Part shown: in pieces, positions 46,051-54,861 of the stretch
Layout: every line of letters starts with the position of its first letter
How positions within the stretch are numbered: the stretch's first letter is position 1
NCBI RefSeq assembly: GCF_001293465.1
Contig: NZ_JSYZ01000004.1
Location: forward strand, 287,139 to 351,138
Direction: 5' to 3'
Source: Pseudomonas asplenii
GTDB lineage: Bacteria; Pseudomonadota; Gammaproteobacteria; Pseudomonadales; Pseudomonadaceae
DNA length: 64,000 nt
The notes under the pieces: model-generated
Databases searched by the model: none
What the model was told of the DNA's origin: nothing
What the model saw: only the letters and a program-made list of their open reading frames with translations
Position numbers and translations under genes: made by a program

Positions 46051-47264
46051 CAACCGCGATCCTCGACCAGCCGGGCGCAGGCCGCGGCGATCCGCCGGCC
46101 GGCTTCACGGACGCTGTCGGTGGCGGTGGCGATCGACAGCCGCAGCCACGGCGACAGGCCGTAGGCGCTACCGGCCACGGCGGCCACGCCCGCCTCCAGC
46201 AGGTAATCCACCAGGTCGTTATCGCTGGCGATCAGGCCCCCGTCGGGACGGCGCCAGCCGATCAGGCCGGCGCAGCGGATGAACAGGAAAAAACCGCCTT
46301 CGGGCACCAGCACCTGCAAGCCGTCCACCCCGCTCAACGCGGCCACCAGCACGTCGCGCCGCTCGCGATAGGCCGCCACCTGCGCCGGCAGGAAATCCAG
46401 CCCGCCCTGGTAGGCGGCCAAGGCCGCAGCCTGGCTCACCGAGGACGCCCCGGAAGCCGACTGCGACTGCACCACCGCCATGGCCGCGGTGAGCACCTGC
46501 GGGCCGGCGCCGAAGCCGATGCGCCAGCCGGTCATGGCGTAGGTCTTGGACACCCCACCGACCAGCAGGCAACGTGGCTGCAGGTCCGGCGCGACATTGA
46601 GCAGGTTGAGCGGTGGCTGGCCGTCGAAACGGATGTGTTCGTAGAGTTCGTCGAGCAGCACCAGCACCTTGGGATGCCGGCGCAGCACCTCGGCCAGCGC
46701 CTGCAGCTCGGCGGCGCTGTACACCGCACCACTGGGGTTGCCGGGGCTGTTGAGGATCAGCCAGCGGGTACGCTCGCCGATCAGCGCTTCGAGCTGCGCG
46801 GGCGTCAGCTTGCAGCCCTGCTCCAGGCTCGACTGCACGAACACCGGCTCGCCGCCGTTGATCCGCACGCTGTCGGGAAACGACGGCCAGTACGGCACCG
46901 GCACCAGCACCTCATCGCCCTCGTCTAGGGTCGCGGCGAAGGCGTTGAAGATGATCTGCTTGGCACCGTTGGCGATGACGATGCCGGCCAGCGGGTAGTC
47001 CAGGCGGTTTTCCTCGGCCAGTTTGCGCCGTACCGCTTCACGCAGGGCGCGCACCCCGGGGGTGGCGGTGTACTTGGTGGCGCCGGCGGCAATCGCCGCG
47101 CAGGCGGCCTGCTTGATGTGCCCGGGGGTGTCGAAGTCCGGCTCGCCGGTGGTCAGGTCGAGAATGTCCCGCCCGGCCTCGCGCAGCTCGGTGGCGCGGG
47201 ACTTGGCGGCGGCATTGGCCGACAGCGAGACCTTCTGTACCCGCCGGGAAAGTTGAACGGTCAT
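46050..47264 (-). CDS. PLP-dependent class I/II aminotransferase
   Basis: A 404-residue fold-type I aminotransferase of the aspartate/aromatic/methionine class. The PLP lysine lies in GGVSKTYAMTGWRIGF; LNSPGNPSGAVY and the closing arginine in WLRLSIAT are present. It would convert an imported amino acid into its 2-oxo acid. With the neighbouring FAD oxidoreductase, which typically oxidises a 2-hydroxyacid, it suggests handling of a 2-oxo/2-hydroxy acid pair, for instance from a sulfur amino acid. The oxidoreductase stop overlaps its start region by 4 bases. Confidence 0.88.
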   Translation of the reverse strand: MTVQLSRRVQKVSLSANAAAKSRATELREAGRDILDLTTGEPDFDTPGHIKQAACAAIAAGATKYTATPGVRALREAVRRKLAEENRLDYPLAGIVIANGAKQIIFNAFAATLDEGDEVLVPVPYWPSFPDSVRINGGEPVFVQSSLEQGCKLTPAQLEALIGERTRWLILNSPGNPSGAVYSAAELQALAEVLRRHPKVLVLLDELYEHIRFDGQPPLNLLNVAPDLQPRCLLVGGVSKTYAMTGWRIGFGAGPQVLTAAMAVVQSQSASGASSVSQAAALAAYQGGLDFLPAQVAAYRERRDVLVAALSGVDGLQVLVPEGGFFLFIRCAGLIGWRRPDGGLIASDNDLVDYLLEAGVAAVAGSAYGLSPWLRLSIATATDSVREAGRRIAAACARLVEDRG

Positions 47265-48670
47265 GGCAGCACCTTGCCTGGGTTGAGCAGCCCGCGGGGG
47301 TCGAGGGCCTGTTTGATCCGACGCATCAGGTCCAGCTCCACCGGGCTCTTGACCTGCGCCAGCAGCTCGCGCTTGCGCTGGCCGATACCGTGTTCGGCGC
47401 TGATGGAGCCGCCGAAGGCGTGGGTGTTGCGGTGCACCAGCTCGCTGAGGGCGGCGTAGTGGGCCATGTGCGCCTCAACCGGCTGGCCCAGGGGTGCGGC
47501 GACGTTATAGTGCAGGTTGCCGTCGCCCAGGTGGCCGAAGGTCAGGTTGCGCACGCCGGGGAAATGTTCCTGCAACAAGGCATCGGTGCTGGCGACGAAC
47601 TCGACGATGCGCGAGATCGGCAGCGAAATGTCGTGCTTCATGTTGCGCCCTTCGCGGGCCTGGGCCTCGCTCATGTTCTCGCGCAACTGCCACAGCGCCG
47701 TGCTCTGGGCCAGGCTCTCGGCGATCAGCGCATCGGCCAGCAGACCGGCCTCGAAGGCCTCGCCCAGTACCCGCTCGAACGCCACGCGGGCGTGTTCGGC
47801 GCTGTGGTTGTCGGACAGTTCGAGCAGCGCGAACCACGGCTGCCGCGCCGTGGCGAACGGCTGCGGGCCGTCGGGGAACTGCTGGCGCAGCAACGCCAGG
47901 CAGGCCGCGGACATCAGTTCGAAGGCGGTCAGGTCGGCGCCGAAACCGGCGCGGGCATGGGACAGGAAACTCACCGCCTGGGCCAGCGAGTCGAAGGCCA
48001 GCAAGGCGGTGCTCCGGGCCTTGGGCAGCGGGAACAGCTTGAGGGTCGCGGCGGTGATGATACCCAGGGTGCCTTCGCTGCCGATGAACAGGTCACGCAG
48101 GTCGTAGCCGGTGTTGTCCTTGCGCAAGCCGCGCAGGCCGTTCCAGATCTCGCCGTCGGCGGTGACCACTTCCAGGCCCAGGGTCAGCTCGCGGGTATTG
48201 CCGTAGCGCAGTACCCCGGTGCCGCCGGCGTTGGTGCCGAGGTTGCCGCCCAGGGTGCAACTGCCTTCGGCGCCCAGGCTCAGGGGGAACAGACGGTCGG
48301 CCTGGCGGGCGGCATCCTGCAGGTGCTGCAGGATGCAACCGGCCTCGACGGTGACGGTGTCGTTGTCGGTATCGAGCTGGCGGATGCGGTTCATCCGGTC
48401 CAGGCGCAGCAGCACGCTGCGGCCGCTGTCGTCCGGCGTGGCGGCGCCCATCAGCCCGGTGTTGCCGCCCTGCACCACCAGCGGCGCGCCATGGTGGGCA
48501 CACACACGCACCACGGCGGCGACTTCCTCGGTGCTGGCCGGGTGCACCACCGCCACCACCTTGCCGTGATAGACCCGGTGCTTGTCACTCAACCAGGCCG
48601 CCCCGTCGGCACCGTCGCGGACATGGGCGGCGCCCAGCAACTGCTGCAACTGGCTGAACAGCAGGCTCAT
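47261..48670 (-). CDS. FAD-linked 2-hydroxyacid oxidoreductase (GlcD/D2HGDH family)
   Basis: A 469-residue flavoprotein. The PCMH-type FAD-binding domain shows VVQGGNTGLMG and GAEGSCTLGGNLGTNAGG; the C-terminal domain has HLGDGNLHYNV and EHGIGQRKRELL. These are diagnostic of glycolate oxidase D-subunit, D-lactate and D-2-hydroxyglutarate dehydrogenases. The substrate cannot be fixed from sequence. It overlaps both neighbours by 4 bases, in the middle of the operon. Confidence 0.9.
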   Translation of the reverse strand: MSLLFSQLQQLLGAAHVRDGADGAAWLSDKHRVYHGKVVAVVHPASTEEVAAVVRVCAHHGAPLVVQGGNTGLMGAATPDDSGRSVLLRLDRMNRIRQLDTDNDTVTVEAGCILQHLQDAARQADRLFPLSLGAEGSCTLGGNLGTNAGGTGVLRYGNTRELTLGLEVVTADGEIWNGLRGLRKDNTGYDLRDLFIGSEGTLGIITAATLKLFPLPKARSTALLAFDSLAQAVSFLSHARAGFGADLTAFELMSAACLALLRQQFPDGPQPFATARQPWFALLELSDNHSAEHARVAFERVLGEAFEAGLLADALIAESLAQSTALWQLRENMSEAQAREGRNMKHDISLPISRIVEFVASTDALLQEHFPGVRNLTFGHLGDGNLHYNVAAPLGQPVEAHMAHYAALSELVHRNTHAFGGSISAEHGIGQRKRELLAQVKSPVELDLMRRIKQALDPRGLLNPGKVLP

Positions 48671-49488
48671 GGCGCGGCCGCCAGGGGGGCGCTGTTGCGG
48701 TATTGCTCATGCAGCTTGAGCAGGGCCTGGGACGGCGGCATGCCGGTGCGCTTGCCCAGTTCGATCAACCAGCCGCTGCGATGCCAGTCGCGGACGATGG
48801 CGTCCAGGCGGGCCTGGGTGTCCCGCTCACCCTTGCGGACCCAGATCACCGACGGCGACGGGATCAGGTCGTCGGGCAAGGGAATCTCGTAGCCGCTCCA
48901 CTCGGCCTCGTCGAGCAGGCTGTGCATGGTCGGGCTGACGTGCACCGCCGCCACGCAACCGTTGCCGCGCAGCGACAGCAGCGACTCGGACTGGCTGCGG
49001 AAGGCCTTGATTTGCGCGCCGTAGGTTTCCTGCAGCGGCTTGATGAAGTTGCTGCCCTGGGACACGCACACCGGCTTGCCCTTGAGGTCTTCCCAGCGAG
49101 CGATGCCGGCGCCCTTGCGGATCAGCGCGGCGCCGCCGACTTCCTCGTAGGGGGTGGGCACGTAGTCGAGGATTTCGGCGCGTTCTTCGGTCAGTTGCAT
49201 GTTGGCGACCAGCACGTCGACCTTGCCCTGCTGGAGGAACTGCACGCGGTTGGGGGCCAGAACCGAGACGGTTTCCAGTTCGACGCCCAGGCGTTCGGCG
49301 ATGCCCTTGGCCAGTTCGACGTTGTAGCCCAGGTGGGCACCGGTAGCGGGGTCGATGGTGCCGAACGGCGGACCGCTGAGGATCACCCCGACACTGATCC
49401 TGTGGCGTTGCTGGATCTTGTCCAGGGTGGCGTCGGCGTGGGCCAGGCCGGTGAGCAGCGCCAGGGCCAGCGGCATGTACTTGAGCAT
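48667..49488 (-). CDS. Periplasmic amino acid-binding protein of the ABC transporter (A)
   Basis: A 273-residue solute-binding protein (SBP_bac_3) with a short signal peptide (MLKYMPLALALLTGLAHA). Core motifs LGYNVELAKGIAERLGVELE and QQGKVDVLVANM are present. ATG 49488 has AAAGGA 10 bases upstream; an ATG 12 codons earlier would spoil the signal peptide. About half of its residues match the second binding protein at 49552, so the two are tandem paralogues that may bind different ligands for one transporter. Confidence 0.92.
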   Translation of the reverse strand: MLKYMPLALALLTGLAHADATLDKIQQRHRISVGVILSGPPFGTIDPATGAHLGYNVELAKGIAERLGVELETVSVLAPNRVQFLQQGKVDVLVANMQLTEERAEILDYVPTPYEEVGGAALIRKGAGIARWEDLKGKPVCVSQGSNFIKPLQETYGAQIKAFRSQSESLLSLRGNGCVAAVHVSPTMHSLLDEAEWSGYEIPLPDDLIPSPSVIWVRKGERDTQARLDAIVRDWHRSGWLIELGKRTGMPPSQALLKLHEQYRNSAPLAAAP

Positions 49489-49551
49489 CGCGGTATGTCC
49501 TTTGGATGGTGGGGAGGCCCCCAAACCTCACAAACACTCAGCGGCTGAACA

Positions 49552-50385
49552 TCAGCCCTTGTATTTCTCGTGCAACTCCACCAGCGCCGGCGACGCCGGG
49601 GCGATGTGGTTGCGCGTCTCGGCCTCGATCAGCCAGCCGCTGCGGTGCAGGCCCTGCACCACGCTGTCCAGGCGCTTCTGGGTGTCGGTCTCGCCGGTGC
49701 GGGTCCAGATCACCGACGGCGCCGGGTTCAGCTCCGGGGTCAGCACGCGGTAGTCCTTCCACTCCGGGTTGCCGGCCACCAGCGGGTTGATCAGCGTCGA
49801 GTCGTGCACCGCCGCCACGCAGTTGTTGCCGCGCAGGGCCAGCAGGGACTCCGACGAGCTCTTGAACGCCTTGATGTCGGCGCCCAGTTCGGTCAGCGGC
49901 TTGACGTAGCTGCTGCCCTGGGAAGTGCACACCGGCTGGCCCTTGAGGTCTTCCCAACGGGCGACCTTGCTGTCCTTGGGCAGCGCGGCGGCACCCCCGA
50001 TCCTGTAGAACGGCGTCGGCACATGGCCGAGGATCGCATCGCGTTCCTGGGTCCATTCCATGTTGGCGATCAGCAGGTCGACCTTGCCCTGCTGCAGGAA
50101 CTGCACGCGGTTGGCCGGCAGCACCGGCACCAGTTCCACCGCCACGCCGAGGTCCTTGCCCAGGGCGTTCGCCAGGTCGACGTTGAGCCCCTTGGGGTCC
50201 TGGGTCGCCGGGTCTATGGAGCCGAACGGGCCACCGGACAGCACCACGCCGACCACCAGCTTGTGCCGCTGCTGGATCTTGTCCAGGGTGGCGTCGGCCT
50301 GGGCCGCGGCGCTCGCGCCACAGGCCAGCAAGGCGCCGAGCACGGTGGGCAGGAAGCGATGGATCGGTGTGCGCGTGAACTGCAT
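49552..50385 (-). CDS. Periplasmic amino acid-binding protein of the ABC transporter (B)
   Basis: A 277-residue SBP_bac_3 protein with a signal peptide (to about residue 30, cleavage after AQA). It is the first gene of the operon, with ATG 50385 facing the divergent LysR gene. Shares ADATLDKIQQRH, FGSIDPAT and VARWEDLKGQPVC with the paralogue downstream. Confidence 0.92.
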   Translation of the reverse strand: MQFTRTPIHRFLPTVLGALLACGASAAAQADATLDKIQQRHKLVVGVVLSGGPFGSIDPATQDPKGLNVDLANALGKDLGVAVELVPVLPANRVQFLQQGKVDLLIANMEWTQERDAILGHVPTPFYRIGGAAALPKDSKVARWEDLKGQPVCTSQGSSYVKPLTELGADIKAFKSSSESLLALRGNNCVAAVHDSTLINPLVAGNPEWKDYRVLTPELNPAPSVIWTRTGETDTQKRLDSVVQGLHRSGWLIEAETRNHIAPASPALVELHEKYKG

Positions 50386-50483
50386 GGTTATCCCCTCGAT
50401 GGCGGCCGGCGTCTCCCGGCCTCGTTGCCCCGCATGCTAGGGACGGCCCTCCACGAACGGAAATGCAAATATCTAATATTGTT

Positions 50484-50499
50484 ATAACTTTCTGGTTAT
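50484..50499. promoter_or_regulatory. Inverted repeat in the divergent LysR/operon promoter region
   Basis: ATAAC (50484-50488), 6-base gap, GTTAT (50495-50499) lies in an unusually AT-rich part of the 244-base gap between the binding-protein gene and the LysR gene. It resembles a LysR-type binding box, although the classical T-N11-A spacing is off by one. Confidence 0.5.
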
Positions 50500-50629
50500 T
50501 AGGTTTTTGAAAAAATGGCATAACCCGTATTTACAGGGCCTTTATTGGGGACTTGCATTTTTATCTCGCCATATACATAAAAATCCGTAATCTATTGCGA
50601 ACCACCCTTGATATGAATTCGAGCCGCCC

Positions 50630-51487
50630 ATGCCCTCGCCCACCCTCGATCTGGAACTGCTGCGCACCTTCGTCGCGGTGGTCGACCACCACACCTTTGC
50701 CGAAGCCGGCCAGCACCTGGCCCGCACCCAGTCGTCGGTGACCCAGCAGATGCAGCGCCTGGAGCACCAGGTGGGGGTCAGCCTGTTCCAGAAACAGGGG
50801 CGGCAGAAACAGCTCACCGAGCCGGGCCGGCAGCTGCTGCGCCATGCCCGGCAAATGCTCTCGCTCAATGATGAAGTGCTCAACTCGCTGCAGGAGAGCC
50901 ATCTGAGCGGGGTGCTGCGCATCGGTTCGCCCCACGACATCGCCGACACCATCCTGCCGCCGATCCTCAGCCACATCGCCCGCTCGGCCCCGCGCCTGCG
51001 CCTGGAGATCGACGTGGGCCGCAGCCCCTACCTGATGGAAGACCTGCACCGGGGCAAGATCGACATGGTGATTTCCACCCGCGAGGACTCGCGGCTGCAG
51101 GGTTTTGCCCTGCGCACCTCACCGGTGTGGTGGATCTGCTCGGCGCAGTACATCCATGTGCCGAGCGAGCCATTGCCGCTGATTCTGGTGGAGGAACCGA
51201 GTATCTATCGGCGTTATGCCATCGAGGCGCTGGAACGCGCCGGGATCGCCTGGCGCCAGGCATACCTGGCGTCGAACCTGATCGGCATCAAGGCGGCGAT
51301 ACGCGCGGGGCTGGGGGTGACGCCGCGCAGCATGGAACTGCTGGGGCCGGATATGCGCGTGCTGGGCGAGAACGACGGATTGCCGCGGTTGCCGGATGTG
51401 ACCTATCACCTGTGGATCCGGCCGAATACGGTCAACCCGCTGGTGCGCCGGGCCTATGACCTGATCCGCGCGAGCCAGGGGTTGTAG
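50630..51487 (+). CDS. LysR family transcriptional regulator
   Basis: A 285-residue LTTR. The N-terminal winged helix-turn-helix is clear (LELLRTFVAVVDHHTFAEAGQHLARTQ, then SSVTQQMQRLEHQVG) and the periplasmic-binding-like effector domain follows (GVLRIGSPHDIADTIL). Divergent from the sulfur amino-acid operon, the classic position for its regulator. A REP hairpin closes the gene. Confidence 0.92.
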   Translation: MPSPTLDLELLRTFVAVVDHHTFAEAGQHLARTQSSVTQQMQRLEHQVGVSLFQKQGRQKQLTEPGRQLLRHARQMLSLNDEVLNSLQESHLSGVLRIGSPHDIADTILPPILSHIARSAPRLRLEIDVGRSPYLMEDLHRGKIDMVISTREDSRLQGFALRTSPVWWICSAQYIHVPSEPLPLILVEEPSIYRRYAIEALERAGIAWRQAYLASNLIGIKAAIRAGLGVTPRSMELLGPDMRVLGENDGLPRLPDVTYHLWIRPNTVNPLVRRAYDLIRASQGL

Positions 51488-51513
51488 AGCTCTACCGACC
51501 TGCCCTCACAACC

Positions 51514-51544
51514 GATCGTTCCCACGCTCCGCGTGGGAACGATC
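51514..51544. repeat. REP-type palindrome overlapping a stop codon
   Basis: GATCGTTCCCACGC (51514-51527), loop TCC, GCGTGGGAACGATC (51531-51544): a perfect 14-bp stem of the same family as 38732-38756. It lies between convergent genes, and its right arm reaches into the stop codon of the sensor kinase (51543-51545). Probably acts as a bidirectional terminator. Confidence 0.88.
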
Positions 51545-52841
51545 AGGTTACCGGTAGCCAGAGGCGGAATCGGGCTCCACCCAGCGGCGATTGCTCGACC
51601 GTCAGCGTCCCCCCCTGGGCCTCCGCCGCGCGCCGGCTGATCGCCAGGCCCAGGCCAAAGCCGCCCGTGGAACGATCACGACTGCGATCCAGCCGATAGA
51701 ACGGCTCGAAGATCCGCTCGCGTTCCTGCTCGGGAATGCCGATCCCATCGTCATCCACCCACAACTCGCAGCCCTCGGTCGTCGCCTGGATGCCCACCTG
51801 GATGCGCCGCTCGCAGTAGCGCATGGCATTGCGCAGCAGGTTCTGTACCGCCCGCGCAGTCAGCCGCGGGTCCAGGGAGAAATGCTCCTGGGAACCCTGC
51901 ATCAACACGTCGAGCACAATATCCGGCGCCTCCAGTTCTTCGTCGAAACTGCCGAGGATGCTGTCGACGAACTCGTGCAGCGGCACCAGCACCCGCTCCG
52001 GCAGCCGCCCGGGATTCTGCAGGCGGCTGTAGGACAACAGTTCCAGCACCAGGTCATCCAGCTCGCGGATGTGCCCGACCAATCCCTGCAGTCGCTCACG
52101 TGAAGCCGGCGGCAACTCGTCGGACAGCGCCAGGGCCAGGCCGAAATCCAGCCGGGTCAGGGGCGTGCGCAACTCGTGGGACACCGCATTGAGCAGGTCA
52201 CGCTGCTGGTTGAGCAGGCATTCGATGTCGTTGGCCATGGTGTCGAACACCTGCGCCAGTTCGCCGATGTTCGAGCGCGGCGAGATCCGCGTGCGTTCGC
52301 TCAACTGGCCCTGGCCGATCTGCCGGGCGGTCTGCTTGAGGCGCTCCAGGTCCCGCCAGTGCGGGCGCAGCCAGAACAACAGGCAGCCCAGCAGCGCCGC
52401 GCCGACCAGCACGTTCATGCTCCAGTACAGCAGCTTCACGTCCAGCGGGTCCGGCGGTATCACCACCTGCACCGCCAATTGCCCATCCAGCGGCGAGGCC
52501 ACCAGGTCCGGCGCGCCCCAGTCGCCGACACGGATGGCGTTCTCGCCATGGCGCAGGCGCTTCTGCTCCGGCTCGCTAAAGCTGATGTCGTCGATGCGGA
52601 TCAGCGAGACCCGCAGCGGCGCGAAACTCTGGTCCAGCTCGGCCGCCACCGCCGGCCAGCGCGTGTTCGGCACCGTCTTGAACTGCTTGACCAGGAGGTC
52701 CTGCATGCCCCGCGCCTGGTCGATGTTGTAGTTCAGGAAGCGCTCGTGAAACACCCCGACCACCAGGTCCGGCACCAGGTAGATCGCCGCGCTGAAGGTG
52801 ATGATGGTCATCAGGTAGAGCCGGATGAGGATCTTCAGCAT
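51543..52841 (-). CDS. Two-component sensor histidine kinase (RstB-like)
   Basis: A 432-residue kinase: a membrane helix near residues 8-30, a periplasmic domain, a second helix near 135-158, HAMP, the phosphoacceptor H222 in AVSHELRTPLTRL, and an ATPase domain (N-box NLLRNAMRY, DDDGIGIP, GFGLGLAI). The start at 52841 lies 4 bases after the regulator's stop codon. Partner of the response regulator at 52846. By position it probably senses envelope stress or a compound handled by the divergent RND pump. Confidence 0.9.
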   Translation of the reverse strand: MLKILIRLYLMTIITFSAAIYLVPDLVVGVFHERFLNYNIDQARGMQDLLVKQFKTVPNTRWPAVAAELDQSFAPLRVSLIRIDDISFSEPEQKRLRHGENAIRVGDWGAPDLVASPLDGQLAVQVVIPPDPLDVKLLYWSMNVLVGAALLGCLLFWLRPHWRDLERLKQTARQIGQGQLSERTRISPRSNIGELAQVFDTMANDIECLLNQQRDLLNAVSHELRTPLTRLDFGLALALSDELPPASRERLQGLVGHIRELDDLVLELLSYSRLQNPGRLPERVLVPLHEFVDSILGSFDEELEAPDIVLDVLMQGSQEHFSLDPRLTARAVQNLLRNAMRYCERRIQVGIQATTEGCELWVDDDGIGIPEQERERIFEPFYRLDRSRDRSTGGFGLGLAISRRAAEAQGGTLTVEQSPLGGARFRLWLPVT

Positions 52842-52845
52842 CGGC

Positions 52846-53547
52846 TCAGCATTCCCATTCGGAACGGCTGAACAGGTAGCCCTTGCCCCAGACGGTCTTG
52901 ATCTTGCGCGCCTCGCCGGCGTGATCGTCGAACTTGCGCCGCAGCTTGGAGATCGCCACGTCCACCGAGCGGTCGGTACCGTTGAACTCGATACCGCGCA
53001 GGCGCTGCAGGATCTGGTCGCGGCTGAGCACTTCGCCGGCATGCCGGGCCAGCACCACCAGCAGGTTGTATTCGCCGCTGGACAGTTCCACCTGCTGGCC
53101 ACGCCAGGTCACGGTGCGCTCGGAAAGGTCGATGCACAGGTTGCCCATGAGGATCTGGTCGCTGGCCACCTGCGGTTCGCTGAGGCTGCTGCGGCGCAAC
53201 AGGGTGCGGACCCGCGCCAACAGCACCCGCGGCTCGCAAGGCTTGGTGACGTAGTCGTCGGCGCCCATCTCCAGGCCCAGCACCTGGTCGTGGCTGTCGT
53301 CGCGGGCGGTGAGCATCAGGATCGGCAGGCTCGCCGAATCGGCGCGCAGCAGGCGGCACACTTGCAGGCCGTCGAGGCCCGGCAGCATCAGGTCGAGGAT
53401 CACCAGGTCCGGCGGCTCCTGCCGGGCCCGCTCGCGCACCTGGTCGCCACGGGCCAGCACGTTGACCTGATAGCCGTTGCGCTCCAGGTAGCTGGCAATC
53501 AGTTCGGCAAGGGCGGTGTCGTCTTCGACCAGGAGAATCGTCGGCAT
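52846..53547 (-). CDS. OmpR-family response regulator (RstA-like)
   Basis: A 233-residue regulator with receiver domain (acidic pocket E8-D9-D10, phosphoacceptor D52 in ILDLMLPGLDG, K in YVTKP) and a C-terminal winged helix (TDRSVDVAISKLRRKF, KTVWGKGYLF). OmpR-type regulators bind direct repeats about 10-11 bases apart; TTCAC repeats with that phasing lie in the adjacent divergent promoter region. Confidence 0.93.
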   Translation of the reverse strand: MPTILLVEDDTALAELIASYLERNGYQVNVLARGDQVRERARQEPPDLVILDLMLPGLDGLQVCRLLRADSASLPILMLTARDDSHDQVLGLEMGADDYVTKPCEPRVLLARVRTLLRRSSLSEPQVASDQILMGNLCIDLSERTVTWRGQQVELSSGEYNLLVVLARHAGEVLSRDQILQRLRGIEFNGTDRSVDVAISKLRRKFDDHAGEARKIKTVWGKGYLFSRSEWEC

Positions 53548-53611
53548 AAATAACTACGAAATGAAGGAAAAGGTGAAGGATATACGCCCTTACGCGTGCG
53601 CGAGCATTCGC

Positions 53612-53647
53612 TTCACACTTTTTCACCAACCACCTACATTGCTTCAC
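53612..53647 (+). promoter_or_regulatory. Phased TTCAC half-sites upstream of the RND operon
   Basis: TTCAC occurs at 53612-53616, 53622-53626 and 53643-53647: start-to-start distances of 10 and 21, about one and two helical turns. This is the expected pattern for an OmpR-family regulator, and the response regulator gene is immediately divergent. Two TGAAGGA copies at 53562-53568 and 53574-53580 may be a further site. Confidence 0.55.
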
Positions 53648-53701
53648 AGCAGCGCTTGACGGCCGCCCTTAGCATGCCCGGGTCATCATTGGGACTCGAT
53701 T

Positions 53702-54859
53702 ATGTTGAAGAAGCTGTTTGCCCCGCTCTGCCTGTCGGCGCTGGCCCTGGCGCTGACCGCCTGTGACCGGTCCGCCGGCGAGCCCGAGACCATGCCCGCA
53801 CCCAAGGTCCGGGTCGAGACCATCCACACCCAGCCCCTGTCGATCAGCAGCGAGCTGAGCGGCCGCATTGCCGCACCGCGGATCGCCGAAGTACGCGCGC
53901 GGGTCGCCGGCGTGGTGCTCAAGCGCCTGTTCCAGGAAGGCAGCGACGTCAAGCAGGGCGACGTGCTCTTCCTGATCGATCCGGCACCGTTCAAGGCCGA
54001 CCTGGACAGCGCCGTGGCCGCCCTGCAGAAGGCCGAGGCCAATGCCTTCCAGGCCAGGCTGCAGCACCAGCGCTACCGCGAACTGGTGGAGAGCAACGCC
54101 ATCAGCCGCCAGGACTACGACAACGCCCAGGCCGCCGCCCGCCAGAGTGCCGCCGACGTCGCCGCCAACCAGGCGGCGGTGCAACGGGCCCGGCTGAACC
54201 TCGGCTACGCCACCGTCACCGCGCCGATCTCCGGGCGTATCGGCCGTGCGCTGGTCACCGAGGGCGCGCTGGTCGGCCAGAACGAGACCACCGCCCTGGC
54301 GCTGATCCAGCAGTTGAACCCGATCCATGCCGACCTGACCCAGTCGACCCGCGAACTGAACGACCTGCGCCGGGCCTTCCGCGCCGGCCAGCTACAGCAG
54401 GTCGGGCAGAACCAGGCCAAGGCCACGCTGATCCAGGACGACGGCAACGCCTACCCGCTGCCGGGCAAGCTGCTGTTCACCGACATCAGTGTCGACCCGG
54501 GCACCGGCCAGGTGATCCTGCGCAGCGAATTCCCCAACCCGGAACTCGACCTGCTGCCCGGCAGCTTCGTGCGGGTGCGCGTCGAACAGGCGGTCAACCG
54601 CGAAGGCATCAGCATCCCGCAGCGGGCTATCCAGCGCGACAGCGCCGGTGTGCCGCAGGTGCTGCTGGTGGACGGGAACATGCAGGTCAGCCTGCAATCG
54701 GTGAGCCTCGGCGCCGCGCAGAACGACCGCTGGATCGTCAACGCCGGCCTCAAGCCCGGTGACCGGATCATTGTCGAAGGCCTGCAGCACGCCCGCCCCG
54801 GCGAGCCGGTGCAGATCGATGACAGCCCCCTTTCCCTCGCCCAGTCCAAAGGACAGTGA
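53702..54859 (+). CDS. RND efflux periplasmic adaptor lipoprotein
   Basis: A 385-residue membrane-fusion protein of the MexA/AcrA/MexX type. The lipobox ALTAC gives acylation at C21, with Asp at +2, the inner-membrane retention signal expected for an adaptor. The split lipoyl/barrel-sandwich halves (EVRARVAGVVLKRLFQEGSDV and LGYATVTAPISGRIG) flank a coiled-coil hairpin (about 100-160). It would bridge the RND pump to an outer-membrane channel encoded elsewhere. Probably transcribed from the divergent region containing the TTCAC repeats. Confidence 0.92.
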   Translation: MLKKLFAPLCLSALALALTACDRSAGEPETMPAPKVRVETIHTQPLSISSELSGRIAAPRIAEVRARVAGVVLKRLFQEGSDVKQGDVLFLIDPAPFKADLDSAVAALQKAEANAFQARLQHQRYRELVESNAISRQDYDNAQAAARQSAADVAANQAAVQRARLNLGYATVTAPISGRIGRALVTEGALVGQNETTALALIQQLNPIHADLTQSTRELNDLRRAFRAGQLQQVGQNQAKATLIQDDGNAYPLPGKLLFTDISVDPGTGQVILRSEFPNPELDLLPGSFVRVRVEQAVNREGISIPQRAIQRDSAGVPQVLLVDGNMQVSLQSVSLGAAQNDRWIVNAGLKPGDRIIVEGLQHARPGEPVQIDDSPLSLAQSKGQ

Positions 54860-54861
54860 GC

